From JAAFIP01 sp031428975 (lineage in GTDB: Bacteria > Pseudomonadota > Gammaproteobacteria > Burkholderiales > Burkholderiaceae_C): DNA of 16,061 nt. Positions within the stretch are counted from its first letter, which is position 1; every line of letters begins with the position of its first letter. The position numbers and the translations under genes were made by a program. Shown here one piece after another: positions 6,584 to 14,318 of this stretch. A model generated the notes under the pieces. That model was not told the DNA's origin. It saw only the letters and a program-made list of their open reading frames with translations, and did not search any database. The stretch lies in NCBI GenBank assembly GCA_031428975.1, contig JANOYR010000232.1, positions 1 to 16,061 of the forward strand. The letters run 5' to 3'.

Positions 6584-8443
6584 GTGCGTGCAAGCAGTCA
6601 GCGCGGCAATAGCCAAAGCCAACCAAAAAATTCTATTCAAAACCAAAAAGACACGGCAAAAGCCCCCCCCCCCCCAGCTTTGCAGGCAATGCGCTTAGAG
6701 ACCTCTAAACCTCTAGGTTTCGCCCTTTTCAGCAGCACCTGCGCCCATGCCTTGCTGTTGATACCCACCCTGATCACCCTGCAAATCTACGACCGCGTGC
6801 TCAGTAGCCGCAAGTCCGAGACACTGGCCATGTTGCTACTTGCTGCAGCGTTGGCGCTGCTAGCATGGTGGGCTGTTGAAAGCGCTCGCAGCAGGTGGTT
6901 TGCTGCGCAGGCAGCTGTGTACGAAGACAGGATGACACAAAAACTGGGTGCTCTGGCGCAACAATTGCAGCTGGAGCGCAACCCACGCGCAAATACCCAG
7001 CTTTGGCGCGACATAGCCATTGTGCGCAGCCTGTTGGGTAGCCCGGTGGCCATGGCGCTCATAGACTCGCCTTGGGCCTTGGTTTATATGCTGGTTATTA
7101 CCGCCTTTCATCCACTGTTAGGCACCGTGGCCTTGCTTGGCATTGCGCTCCTAGCGCTTTTGGCATGGTTCACTGATCGCCAGCTCAAGCTGGCTGTGGC
7201 CAACGCCGAGGCGGCGCAAGCCAGTGCTACAGCTGCTGACGCAGAGATTGCCCAATTTGCAGAAATTACCCAAGCACACGGCCAGTCAAAGCAGGTAGCA
7301 GCGGCGCAAGCGGCCATGCGAGCACAAGCCAGCGCGCTGCGCCTGCAAGCCGATCTGCCTAGCCATGGCCTTAAAACCTTGGGCAAGCTAGCTCGCCAAG
7401 TGTTGCAAATAGCCATGCTGGCCGTGGGTGCGCTGCTGGTCATGGGCGGGCAGGCAACGGGCGGCGTGATGATAGCAGGCAGCATTCTGCTGGGCAAAGC
7501 GCTGATGCCGCTGGAGGTGCTGATTGGCTCTTACAAGCAAATTTTGCAAGGCCGCGAGGCTTTTAAGCGCCTGCGCATAGCCTACGCCCAAGCGGCGCAG
7601 TTAGCAGCCACTGCCCCGCGCACCAGCCTGCCCGCGCCCACGGGCGCGCTGCGCCTAGAAGGCCTGAGCGTGCAACGTAGCGCCTCACCAGCCACCACGG
7701 CCAGCACCCACACAGCCCCGCCCGTGCTGCACAACATTAGCCTCGCCCTGCCCGCTGGCGCTATGCTGGCCATACTAGGTGCCAGTGGCAGCGGCAAAAC
7801 CACGCTCGCCCGCATCTTGGCGGGTGCAGCCAGCCCCAGCAGCGGCGTGCTCACGCTAGACGGCGCGGCGTTGGCCCAATACCACGACGCAGCCCGTGGC
7901 CAATTCACAGGCTATTTGCCGCAAGATTTGCAGCTGCACAGCGGCCGCGTGGCTGACATCATTGCACGCCGCTGGCTGCCCCAAGGCTTGAATCACCAAG
8001 ATATATCTGAGCCAGACAACAGCGAAGCAGTAATCGTCGCTGCCAAATTAGCAGGCGCACATGAGCTTATCGTCAACCTGCCCCAAGGCTACGACACCCG
8101 CATTGGCCACGAGGCGGGTGCTGTGCCACTCAGCGGCGGGCAGCGCCAGCGCGTGGCGCTAGCACGCGCGGTGTATGGCATGCCACGCTTGGTAGTGCTA
8201 GATGAACCCAACAGCCAGCTCGATGCCGACGGCGAATTAGCGCTGGAGCAGTGCCTGCGGGCGCTGGCTGCCGCCAAATGCACCGTGGTGGCCATCACCC
8301 ACCGCCCCCATTTAGTGGAGCTGGGCAGCCATGTGCTGCTGCTACGCGGCGGCGTGGTCGACCAGTTTGGCCCCAAAGAGCAGGTGCGCCAATGGATGGC
8401 GCAGCGCAACCAACTGGCCATGAAACGGAGTGCACAAGCATGA
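6584..8443 (+). CDS. Type I secretion ABC transporter, ATPase/permease (PrtD type)
   Basis: This inner-membrane exporter subunit powers one-step secretion of proteins from cytoplasm to outside. The first part (about 40-330) is a membrane domain opening with the PrtD-type signature LITLQIYDRVLSSR. The C-terminal half is an ABC ATPase: Walker A GASGSGKTT from G399, signature LSGGQRQRVALARA from L516, Walker B with D540-E541, and H-loop histidine H573. Length 619 is slightly long for the family because of a Q/S/P-rich N-terminal extension of about 35 residues. There is no N-terminal C39-like domain. The chosen start is GTG 6584, preceded by AAAGGGGAAA at good distance. ATG 6582 overlaps it in another frame, and ATG 6689 is an internal alternative that matches family N-termini. 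The extension contains a 13-C run, so length changes would shift the frame. The stop overlaps the next start (ATGA). Confidence 0.93.
   Translation: MRASSQRGNSQSQPKNSIQNQKDTAKAPPPPALQAMRLETSKPLGFALFSSTCAHALLLIPTLITLQIYDRVLSSRKSETLAMLLLAAALALLAWWAVESARSRWFAAQAAVYEDRMTQKLGALAQQLQLERNPRANTQLWRDIAIVRSLLGSPVAMALIDSPWALVYMLVITAFHPLLGTVALLGIALLALLAWFTDRQLKLAVANAEAAQASATAADAEIAQFAEITQAHGQSKQVAAAQAAMRAQASALRLQADLPSHGLKTLGKLARQVLQIAMLAVGALLVMGGQATGGVMIAGSILLGKALMPLEVLIGSYKQILQGREAFKRLRIAYAQAAQLAATAPRTSLPAPTGALRLEGLSVQRSASPATTASTHTAPPVLHNISLALPAGAMLAILGASGSGKTTLARILAGAASPSSGVLTLDGAALAQYHDAARGQFTGYLPQDLQLHSGRVADIIARRWLPQGLNHQDISEPDNSEAVIVAAKLAGAHELIVNLPQGYDTRIGHEAGAVPLSGGQRQRVALARAVYGMPRLVVLDEPNSQLDADGELALEQCLRALAAAKCTVVAITHRPHLVELGSHVLLLRGGVVDQFGPKEQVRQWMAQRNQLAMKRSAQA
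6663..6675 (+). repeat. Homopolymer of 13 C near the start of the T1SS ATPase gene
   Basis: An uninterrupted run of 13 C encodes the PPPP in the N-terminal extension of the exporter ATPase, about 80 bases after the GTG start. Runs of this length are prone to slipped-strand errors and are a classic contingency-locus feature in host-associated bacteria. A sequencing miscount is also possible. Confidence 0.9.
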
Positions 8444-9915
8444 CATCACTATTCATAGCAGATGCAGTTACGGGCATGACCAGCGCCCAACGCGCCGTGC
8501 GCCATTCAGCCCGCTGGACTATTGCAGGCGCAGTGCTTGGCGCCATAGCCTTGAGCGCTTGGGCAGCCCTGTCGCCATTGGCCGCAGCCGTGGTGGCCGA
8601 AGGCACTATCAAAGCATCGGGCAACCGCAAAAGCATTGTCCATGCCGAAGGCGGCATTGTGGCCGCCATCCATGTGAAAGACGGCGACACCGTGCAAGCA
8701 GGCCAAACCCTCATCACACTGGCCGACCAGCGCGTGGCCGCCAGCGCCGACAGCCTGCGCCAACAGTGGGTCACCGAAACGCTCAAAGCCAAGCGCCTAG
8801 AGGCCGAGAGCACAGGCGGCACATTCCCCGCAATCGGTAAAACAATTGACACCGCTACTCCCTCCGTTCGCACTGAGCTGGTCGAAGTGCTCAAAACCAT
8901 CCCGCCCGCCTTAGAAACCCACATCCACACCACCCTAAAGCGCGAACAAGCCGTCTACACCGCCCGTGCCCACCAGCTGGCCGAGCAAGCCCACTGGCTA
9001 GGCGCCCAGCTGGCCCAAGTGTGCAACGAGATCGCCAGCGACGCCATGGTGATTAGCAGCACCCAAAGCGCCCAAGCCTTGGCGCAAAAAGAGCTGGCCA
9101 ACAATGAAAAGCTCCAGCGCGAAGGCTTTGTGTCGGAGGGCAAGCTCATAGAACTGCAGCGCAGCGTGGCCGACTACCGCGCCCGCGTGGAGTCAGCCCA
9201 GGCCCAGCGCACCCAAGCACTGCAAAAAGAGGCCGATTTGCAACTGCGCCTGTCGGCCCAAAAAGCCGATTTTGCCAAACAAGCGGCCGATGAGCTCAAA
9301 GACACCAGCCAAAAGCTTGCTCAAATCACCCAAGAGCTGCGTCCCGCCTTGGATGCCCAAACCCGCCAGCGCATCACCGCGCCAGTAGCGGGCGAGGTGG
9401 TGGACCTGAAGGTGCACACCCTAGGCAGCGCCATTGCCCCACGCGAAGCGGTGCTAGACATTGCCCCCAGCGGCACCGCCTTGGTGGTAGAGCTGCGCAT
9501 TAACCCCAGCGACATACACGACGTGCGGGCAGTGTGGCTGGCCAATACAAGCACAAGTGTAGATAAATCCGTTCGGGCTGAGCTTGTCGAAGCCCTCAGT
9601 GCAAAGCAAGCCGCCCAAGCCCACGTCATGCTCCCGGCCTACCGCGCCCGCAGCACCCCGCAGGTGGACGGCACCGTGGCCTATGTGGGCGCAGACCGCC
9701 TTACCGACCCCGCCACCCGCGCCCCCTATTACATCGCCCACATTACAGTCAGCCAGGCAGCGCTAAACGCCGCCAGCGCGCTGGCAGGCCAGCACATCAG
9801 CCTGCAAGCGGGCATGCAAGCCGAGGTATTCATCCCCACGCAGGCGCGCAGCGCTTGGCGCTATTTGCTAGACCCGCTCATTGACGGGGTGCGGCGCAGT
9901 ATGCGGGAGCGCTAA
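8440..9915 (+). CDS. Type I secretion membrane fusion protein (HlyD/PrtE family)
   Basis: This periplasmic adaptor links the ABC exporter to an outer-membrane channel of TolC type (not in the window). It has 491 residues. A short cytoplasmic head is followed by one membrane segment (about 26-46). Next come a lipoyl-like hairpin (SIVHAEGGIVAAIHVKDGDTV, with 'EGGIV' typical of the family), a long helical coiled-coil region (about 160-320), the second lipoyl half (RITAPVAGEVVDLKVH), and a beta-barrel end with LQAGMQAEVFIPT and YLLDPL as in PrtE/HasE. ATG 8440 overlaps the TGA of the ATPase gene (ATGA), so translation is coupled. The open frame extends back to 8251, but that part is inside the ATPase gene and unrelated to the family. 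Two short insertions, residues 141-151 and 375-386, come from REP-like hairpins. Confidence 0.93.
   Translation: MTSLFIADAVTGMTSAQRAVRHSARWTIAGAVLGAIALSAWAALSPLAAAVVAEGTIKASGNRKSIVHAEGGIVAAIHVKDGDTVQAGQTLITLADQRVAASADSLRQQWVTETLKAKRLEAESTGGTFPAIGKTIDTATPSVRTELVEVLKTIPPALETHIHTTLKREQAVYTARAHQLAEQAHWLGAQLAQVCNEIASDAMVISSTQSAQALAQKELANNEKLQREGFVSEGKLIELQRSVADYRARVESAQAQRTQALQKEADLQLRLSAQKADFAKQAADELKDTSQKLAQITQELRPALDAQTRQRITAPVAGEVVDLKVHTLGSAIAPREAVLDIAPSGTALVVELRINPSDIHDVRAVWLANTSTSVDKSVRAELVEALSAKQAAQAHVMLPAYRARSTPQVDGTVAYVGADRLTDPATRAPYYIAHITVSQAALNAASALAGQHISLQAGMQAEVFIPTQARSAWRYLLDPLIDGVRRSMRER
8863..8891 (+). repeat. REP-like hairpin repeat inside the fusion-protein gene, copy 1
   Basis: These 29 bases match 24 of 29 in the copy at 9568-9596. 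The arms GCACT and AGTGC flank the loop and can pair. It reads in frame as SVRTELVEVL. The sequence is of the dispersed 'CCGTTCG..CTGAGC..GTCGAAG' type common in many proteobacterial genomes. Confidence 0.75.
9568..9596 (+). repeat. REP-like hairpin repeat inside the fusion-protein gene, copy 2
   Basis: This is a second copy of the 29-base element, read in the same frame as SVRAELVEAL. Its arms are GGGCT and AGCCC. Compared with copy 1, the paired positions change together (CA/TG to GG/CC), so pairing is preserved. Confidence 0.78.
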
Positions 9916-9975
9916 GGCTACCAATACCCAGTTTCTTTTTCGCCACATTTAACCCCTTTTAGAAAGTAAGTAAAC

Positions 9976-11172
9976 ATGAAATCCACAACAAACCCAGAGC
10001 CACGACCCGCAGTCAAGTTTGTGCGCAAATACTGGCTGCCGCTTTCCATCGGTTGGTTGCTTGCAGCAAGCTTGGCAGTTTGCAGCTCTAAAACAACCGA
10101 TCCTGCCTACTTGCCACCAGCCACCGTTGCTACATTGACAAACGAGCCCGGACGTCACTACACCAGCCTAAGCGTGCACCCCAATAGCGAGGAAATACTA
10201 TTTCTAGAGTTCACAGATGGCATGCCAAGTCTTTCTCACTTGCTGCGCTACCACCTCAAAACCAAGCAACTGAAATATTACGATTTGCCATCAACACATG
10301 TGGTGCTCGACGCTGCTTTCTCCCCCACGGGCAACACCATCGTTATGCGCCGTGCCCCCAATGTGAGCGGGGATGACGAGGTTAAGCGCCAAGCATATGC
10401 CAGCAGTGAAATCGTGACCATGAAGGCCGATGGCAAAGACCTCAAAACCATTCCAATCCCCGCAGGGCTCAAATTCTCCCCTGTGATGTCGCACGACGAG
10501 AGGCGCATTGCGTATTGGCGCGCCACGCAAAGGCCAGAGGGCAGCAAGTCCTTTGCTTCGCGATTTGATGTGTGGGAATTTGATGTAACGACAGGCAAAG
10601 AGCAACCCTTCGCGGGGCTACACGAATTTTTTCAAGGGGGGCAGTTGCAGTATTTTTTAAGTGGCAATGAACTAATCACTGGCGCGGGTTTTCCAGCAAA
10701 CCAACAATTGGTCGGCCGTACACCATCGAATTTCTCAGAATGGACTTCTGCTTACACCAAGCGATTCAATGGTAGTGAAATGTACCTATTAAAGCGAGAT
10801 CAAATTCAATTGTCAGACCCTATTTTGACGGAGGCAGAAAATGCACGCAACGCTTCTATTGATTTAAAAAATAACTACTACTTCGGTGGACAAAGGCCAT
10901 CCACATCCTTTTTCAGACGGACACCTGAAGGGCAAGTAACGCAATGGCAATACCCATGGAACCACCTTGGATCTTCATTAGATATGCTGGCAGTACCAAA
11001 TTCAAGTGGCTTTATTTTTGTATTTGAATACAAAAATTCACCTTCGCGCGTTTCAAATTGGCGCGGAATAGCAATGTTTGATATTGAGCGTGGCACGTGG
11101 ACGCAGCTCAGTATTCCCCCGCTGGAAACAGCAACGTCAATCCCCACGGACATTCCTACTTCAACCCGTTAA
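9976..11172 (+). CDS. Membrane-anchored beta-propeller protein (TolB/PD40-like) of the secretion locus
   Basis: I do not recognise a named family for the whole 398-residue protein. It starts with a charged N-terminus, then one hydrophobic segment (about 19-36) ending LAVC at C36. That resembles a lipobox but has V in the -1 position, so an uncleaved membrane anchor is as likely. The rest shows repeated beta-propeller blades of the PD40/WD40-like type: LSVHPNSEEILFLEF, AAFSPTGNTIVMRR and FSPVMSHDERRIAYWRA. It should face the periplasm. It lies 60 bases after the fusion-protein gene and 21 before the phospholipase-like cargo gene, so it is probably co-transcribed with both. By position it matches the lipoprotein genes that precede the two later cargo positions. 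It could be an immunity protein, a secretion accessory factor or a surface receptor, and the sequence does not decide. Confidence 0.8.
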   Translation: MKSTTNPEPRPAVKFVRKYWLPLSIGWLLAASLAVCSSKTTDPAYLPPATVATLTNEPGRHYTSLSVHPNSEEILFLEFTDGMPSLSHLLRYHLKTKQLKYYDLPSTHVVLDAAFSPTGNTIVMRRAPNVSGDDEVKRQAYASSEIVTMKADGKDLKTIPIPAGLKFSPVMSHDERRIAYWRATQRPEGSKSFASRFDVWEFDVTTGKEQPFAGLHEFFQGGQLQYFLSGNELITGAGFPANQQLVGRTPSNFSEWTSAYTKRFNGSEMYLLKRDQIQLSDPILTEAENARNASIDLKNNYYFGGQRPSTSFFRRTPEGQVTQWQYPWNHLGSSLDMLAVPNSSGFIFVFEYKNSPSRVSNWRGIAMFDIERGTWTQLSIPPLETATSIPTDIPTSTR

Positions 11173-11181
11173 TTTAATCTC

Positions 11182-11187
11182 AAGGAG
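11182..11187 (+). promoter_or_regulatory. Ribosome binding site of cargo 1
   Basis: AAGGAG stands 6 bases before ATG 11194 and fixes this start. It gives a leaderless N-terminus (MADNLDPQW), consistent with type I rather than Sec export. Confidence 0.8.
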
Positions 11188-11193
11188 TTAATC

Positions 11194-13212
11194 ATGGCAG
11201 ATAACCTAGATCCCCAGTGGGGCTTCAATTTCAAACCAACTGACCCCACTACGTGGCTTCCTACGTTTGGTAAATGGTGCGGGCCGGGCTGGTCAGCTGG
11301 CATAAAAACTACTACGCCACAACTTACTGCAGATCAAAAAGCAGTCTTACCAACAAAAATATCAATCAATGGACAAGAGCGAGAGAGCCCTGTCGATGCA
11401 GCATGCAGAAAACATGATTTTGCATACAGCGATGCTTATGGTCAACCAGACGCAAAGCTACAAATACTAAAAGCAGACGTTCAACTAGAAAAAGACCTTG
11501 CTGCCATGAGTTGGTCAAGCTTAACGCCAGCAGAAAAAACCTATGCCTCCCTTATGGCACCTGCTTTTCTCGTCAAAATACAAGCAGCAGATGTAGTCGG
11601 CGCAGGAATCGAAACCCTCAAAACCCAAGCCTCTAGCGCCTTTGATTCCATCAAATCCAGCGGCAATGATCCTAGCGGTAAATCCTTCACGGACGGCGAA
11701 GGAAGTACCTTCAATTGCAGCGCAGACCCGATGGGCAATTTGACGTTCAATTGCAGCAAAACGCTAGAAACTGGTGCAAAAGTAGAGGGCAGATTCAATG
11801 GCACAACGCATGCCACAAGCATCAACACCTTGAGCGCTGATACCGTCGTCGCCACCCTAGCTGAAGACCAAAACGGCGACGGCGTAGTCGATAAAACCAC
11901 CACCAAGCTTGATGCCGACCACAACGGCGTAGCCGACAGCACCGTGGTGGCCATCACAGGCGGCGACACCACCAACAGCGTGGATGCCAACCAAAACGGA
12001 AACTACGAGACGGTGAACACGCTGCACACCAACGGACAGCGCGATGTTTACGAGAAGGACGAGGCCAATTTGGCGTGGGGCAATGCCACCACACACTACG
12101 ACGCACTAGGCAAACTTGACTGGCAAGACGTGCGCAACGACGATGGCACAGTGGTTGGTCGTAACTGGGGGCAAACTGTGGGCGACGCGATGGAGCTGAC
12201 TACCACCGTGTTTGACGCGCAGGGGCGCTTAGACTGGCAAGATGTGCGCAATGACGATGGCACAGTGGTGGCGCGTAACTGGGGGCAAACACCAGGCGAC
12301 CCCATGGAGCTCACCACCACCGTGTTTGACGCGCAAGGGCGCTTTGACTGGCAAGACTTACGCAATGACGATGGCACAGTGGTGGCGCGTAACTGGGGGC
12401 AAACACCAGGCGACCCCATGGATCTCACCACCACCGTGTTTGACGCGCAAGGGCGCTTAGACTGGCAAGACCTGCGCAATGACGACGGCACAGTGGTGGC
12501 ACGTAACTGGGGGCAAACCACTGGTGACCCGATGGACTTGACCACCACGGTGTTTGACGCGCAAGGGCAGCGCGATTGGCAAGATGTGCGCAACGACGAT
12601 GGCTCGCTGATTGCGCGCAATTGGGGGCAAACGGCGGGTGATCCTATTGACGTGACGAGCAGTTTTATAGACGCACAGGGACGCTTGGACGAGCGGGTGT
12701 TTACATACGACGACAAAACGCGTGTTGTCTTTGACTTTGACGAAAAGGACGAGAAGGCATGGAGCTATACCCAACTGAACTTTAATGCTGCTGGCGCTAA
12801 GGATTATGAATGGATCAATAACAAAAATGGCTCGAAGGTATTGACCGACTGGGACGCCGTGGGCAATCAACCGTATAAGTTTTATACGGATTACTTTGAC
12901 AGTGCTGGAAGGCTTGATTACGAGGTTGCTAGCCTTAAGAGTGGCAACCGCGTGGTATTTGACTACGATGAACGCGATGAACACAGTGGCTGGAGTACTG
13001 TGCGTTACGAGTACAACTCGGCTAACCAGATGGTGGCCGAAACTAAGCTGACGGATACTGGGTATTGGATTCACTTAAATCTCAACAGCAACCCAGATTC
13101 GGGCGCAGGCGGCTACACGCCTAACTTAGTTAACCCAGACATCCCTGACCCTAACCCAGGCTGGGTAGAGCCTTATTACCCTGATTACGACTGGGAGGGG
13201 GCTTATTGGTAG
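11194..13212 (+). CDS. Putative T1SS-exported phospholipase A2-like effector with repeats
   Basis: This 672-residue protein has no signal peptide. Residues 25-105 fit a phospholipase A2 domain of the parvovirus VP1u type: calcium loop CGPGW (29-33), then PVDAACRKHDFAY (66-78) with the H74-D75 pair and Y78, then ADVQLEKDL with D95, 21 residues after the histidine. C29 and C71 could form a disulphide. Residues 225-272 hold calcium-loop-like motifs (DQNGDGVVD, DADHNGVAD, DANQNGNYE). About residues 301-604 are eight 38-residue repeats with the core DAQGRLDWQD..NDDGTVVARNWGQ. The tail is proline, acid and aromatic rich and ends EGAYW. No classical RTX nonapeptides are present. Encoded next to the T1SS ABC and HlyD genes, it is probably their cargo. 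A membrane-damaging lipase role, against bacteria or host cells, is inference. Confidence 0.85.
   Translation: MADNLDPQWGFNFKPTDPTTWLPTFGKWCGPGWSAGIKTTTPQLTADQKAVLPTKISINGQERESPVDAACRKHDFAYSDAYGQPDAKLQILKADVQLEKDLAAMSWSSLTPAEKTYASLMAPAFLVKIQAADVVGAGIETLKTQASSAFDSIKSSGNDPSGKSFTDGEGSTFNCSADPMGNLTFNCSKTLETGAKVEGRFNGTTHATSINTLSADTVVATLAEDQNGDGVVDKTTTKLDADHNGVADSTVVAITGGDTTNSVDANQNGNYETVNTLHTNGQRDVYEKDEANLAWGNATTHYDALGKLDWQDVRNDDGTVVGRNWGQTVGDAMELTTTVFDAQGRLDWQDVRNDDGTVVARNWGQTPGDPMELTTTVFDAQGRFDWQDLRNDDGTVVARNWGQTPGDPMDLTTTVFDAQGRLDWQDLRNDDGTVVARNWGQTTGDPMDLTTTVFDAQGQRDWQDVRNDDGSLIARNWGQTAGDPIDVTSSFIDAQGRLDERVFTYDDKTRVVFDFDEKDEKAWSYTQLNFNAAGAKDYEWINNKNGSKVLTDWDAVGNQPYKFYTDYFDSAGRLDYEVASLKSGNRVVFDYDERDEHSGWSTVRYEYNSANQMVAETKLTDTGYWIHLNLNSNPDSGAGGYTPNLVNPDIPDPNPGWVEPYYPDYDWEGAYW
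11852..12036 (+). repeat. 185-base module shared with cargo 3, copy 1
   Basis: These bases match 15877-16061 at 178 of 185 positions. They encode the calcium-loop module (from TLAEDQNGDG to LHTNG). Upstream of 11852 the two cargo genes share nothing obvious, so similarity begins abruptly. Confidence 0.93.
12094..13005 (+). repeat. Eight tandem 114-base (38-residue) repeats in cargo 1
   Basis: Units start at 12094, 12208, 12322, 12436, 12550, 12664, 12778 and 12892. Units 2 to 4 are nearly identical in DNA, units 1 and 5 slightly changed, and units 6 to 8 keep only the frame (aromatic or hydrophobic residue, then D/N-A-x-G-R-x-D, later V.FD.DE.D). The shape recalls YD/RHS-like or other beta-solenoid repeats. 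Near-identity in the centre points to recent expansion by unequal recombination. Confidence 0.9.
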
Positions 13213-13305
13213 GTTTAACTACTTTACATAAACGCCAGCGCTGATTTCAATACCCCATCCACCATGAAAACACTTAGAAAGCGATATTTATGAAAAAAAT
13301 AGGCA

Positions 13306-13445
13306 ATGTCACCGTCATATGGTCATATCTCGCTATCTAAATATGACTAACTCGCTATTGAACAGAATCTCTAGCCGTATGCCTACGCGCTGTGCGTGCG
13401 CATACGGGTGGGAGTTGGGCTGTATGGGATGGCTTGATGGTTCAC
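13306..13445 (+). promoter_or_regulatory. Conserved leader block A upstream of the first lipoprotein gene
   Basis: This block of about 140 bases aligns over its length with 14319-14455. It begins with three GTCA words (spacing 6 and 8), then GCTATCTAAATATGAC. GGTCATAT at 13321 and ATATGACT at 13341 form an imperfect dyad. A strong hairpin follows: CCGTATGC (13375-13382) with GCATACGG (13400-13407), and an inner ACGC/GCGT pairing. Then comes GTTGGGCTG. It ends about 30 bases before ATG 13478. It may be promoter plus structured 5' leader of the cassette, or a recombination site. The rest of 13213-13477 shows no gene or clear terminator. Confidence 0.65.
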
Positions 13446-13477
13446 TGGGTTTTTAACATTACTTTTGGAGGTATTCG

Positions 13478-13999
13478 ATGAGACGAATACAAAGATGGAA
13501 TTTATTGGGTATTCCGATTCGACCAATGCTGGAATCAATATTGCAACGTTCAAAAAAGCATTTACTTGTTACAGTTTTAATTTCAATCACTGCATGTAAT
13601 AACAATGCAAACCAAACTTTCGAGAAGACTTTAAGAGAAAAAATAGGAAGTGAAGATTTTTTTCAAACAAAAGTTGACCAACTGATTGGTAAAGAATCTT
13701 TACAAATTTGCCTCATTGAGCCTTACCAGCAAATGAATCAAATGTCGTTGTCATCTAAGCCCGTACCTGATTGGGTAGGTAAAGAAGGTGATTTTGGCTT
13801 TTTTATAAAAGGAAAAACTACTGATCAGTACCTTCGAATAACTAGAGGCGTATTTGAGTCTGGAACTAGTTATCCAGACGTTGGTGCAAATCGTTCGTTA
13901 AAGCCAATCAATGCAGGTAATTGCATTGATGTCGCATCTGCAAAGCTTGTATCGATGAAATTTAATGATCGTTTTTATATTTACTTATTAAAGGAATGA
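13478..13999 (+). CDS. Putative lipoprotein, candidate immunity protein (cassette 2)
   Basis: This 173-residue protein is of unknown family. After a long basic n-region it has a hydrophobic stretch and lipobox ITAC with C40, so the mature protein should be a membrane-anchored periplasmic lipoprotein. N at +2 after the cysteine gives no clear sorting signal. The mature part is small and mixed, with two further cysteines. GGAGG lies 6 bases before ATG 13478. M17 is an alternative start that would give a more usual signal length. The gene is strongly AT-rich: the line 13501-13560 has 22 of 60 G+C, compared with 44 of 60 at 9661-9720 in the fusion-protein gene. This suggests acquisition from elsewhere. 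It ends 1 base before the next ORF. Immunity function is inferred only from position and localisation. Confidence 0.75.
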   Translation: MRRIQRWNLLGIPIRPMLESILQRSKKHLLVTVLISITACNNNANQTFEKTLREKIGSEDFFQTKVDQLIGKESLQICLIEPYQQMNQMSLSSKPVPDWVGKEGDFGFFIKGKTTDQYLRITRGVFESGTSYPDVGANRSLKPINAGNCIDVASAKLVSMKFNDRFYIYLLKE

Positions 14000-14000
14000 T

Positions 14001-14309
14001 ATGGCTACTATTTCTTACTCTCAGATCAATGCATACAAAGATCAATTTCAAAGTGAGGCGTATGCCATCAGCTCTGATTGGCGCGCTACTGAGGCGGTAT
14101 GTGCTGGCAACACCAGTGCCCCCGCATTTTTGGGGAAAGTGTGCGTGGCACTGGGCGGACTAGTTCGCGGGTTTTGGGTGCGGCATGAGCGTTTTGAAAA
14201 GCTGCTATGCATGCGCACTTGTTTGCATGCAAACAATCGCGTTGGTTTACTACCGTCGGTAGCATCCATGGTACTTGCAGAGATAGTTTTAAAACCTAAA
14301 TTTATGTAA
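14001..14309 (+). CDS. Short ORF in the cargo position of cassette 2, probable effector remnant
   Basis: This is a 102-residue ORF of unknown family, starting 1 base after the lipoprotein stop, with AAAGGA shortly upstream of the ATG. Like the two cargo genes it begins MA with no signal peptide (MATISYSQINAY). Residues 1 to about 55 look like ordinary protein. The remainder is basic, Cys-rich and low in acidic residues, as expected after a frameshift or deletion junction. No calcium loops or repeats follow. I read it as the 5' stump of a former effector whose secretion module was lost by recombination. It could instead be a short functional protein. Confidence 0.5.
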   Translation: MATISYSQINAYKDQFQSEAYAISSDWRATEAVCAGNTSAPAFLGKVCVALGGLVRGFWVRHERFEKLLCMRTCLHANNRVGLLPSVASMVLAEIVLKPKFM

Positions 14310-14318
14310 AAAAATCTA

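Noticed and set aside
8251..8439. N-terminal extension of the fusion-protein frame
   Set aside because: It overlaps the ATPase gene in another frame, is Arg/Gly/Pro-rich and unlike HlyD proteins. ATG 8440 with ATGA coupling is the natural start.
12096..12716. 206-residue minus-strand ORF
   Set aside because: It is the antisense shadow of the 114-base repeats and simply repeats with the same period.
12094..13005. CRISPR array from the regular repeats
   Set aside because: Units are 114 bases, contiguous, without spacers, and maintain a coding frame.
11194..13212. RTX toxin classification of cargo 1
   Set aside because: No GGXGXDXUX nonapeptides are present. The calcium-like motifs are of the DxNxDGxxD type, so RTX is not claimed.
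13306..13330. Pho box (PhoB site) from the GTCA repeats
   Set aside because: PhoB half-sites repeat every 11 bases as TGTCAT-like words. Here the spacing is 6 and 8, so the regulator is left open.
14207..14262. Small palindromes (GCATGC pair, CTACCGTCGGTAG) as a terminator or site
   Set aside because: They lie in the tail of the short ORF, have no U-run, and are not repeated elsewhere in the window.
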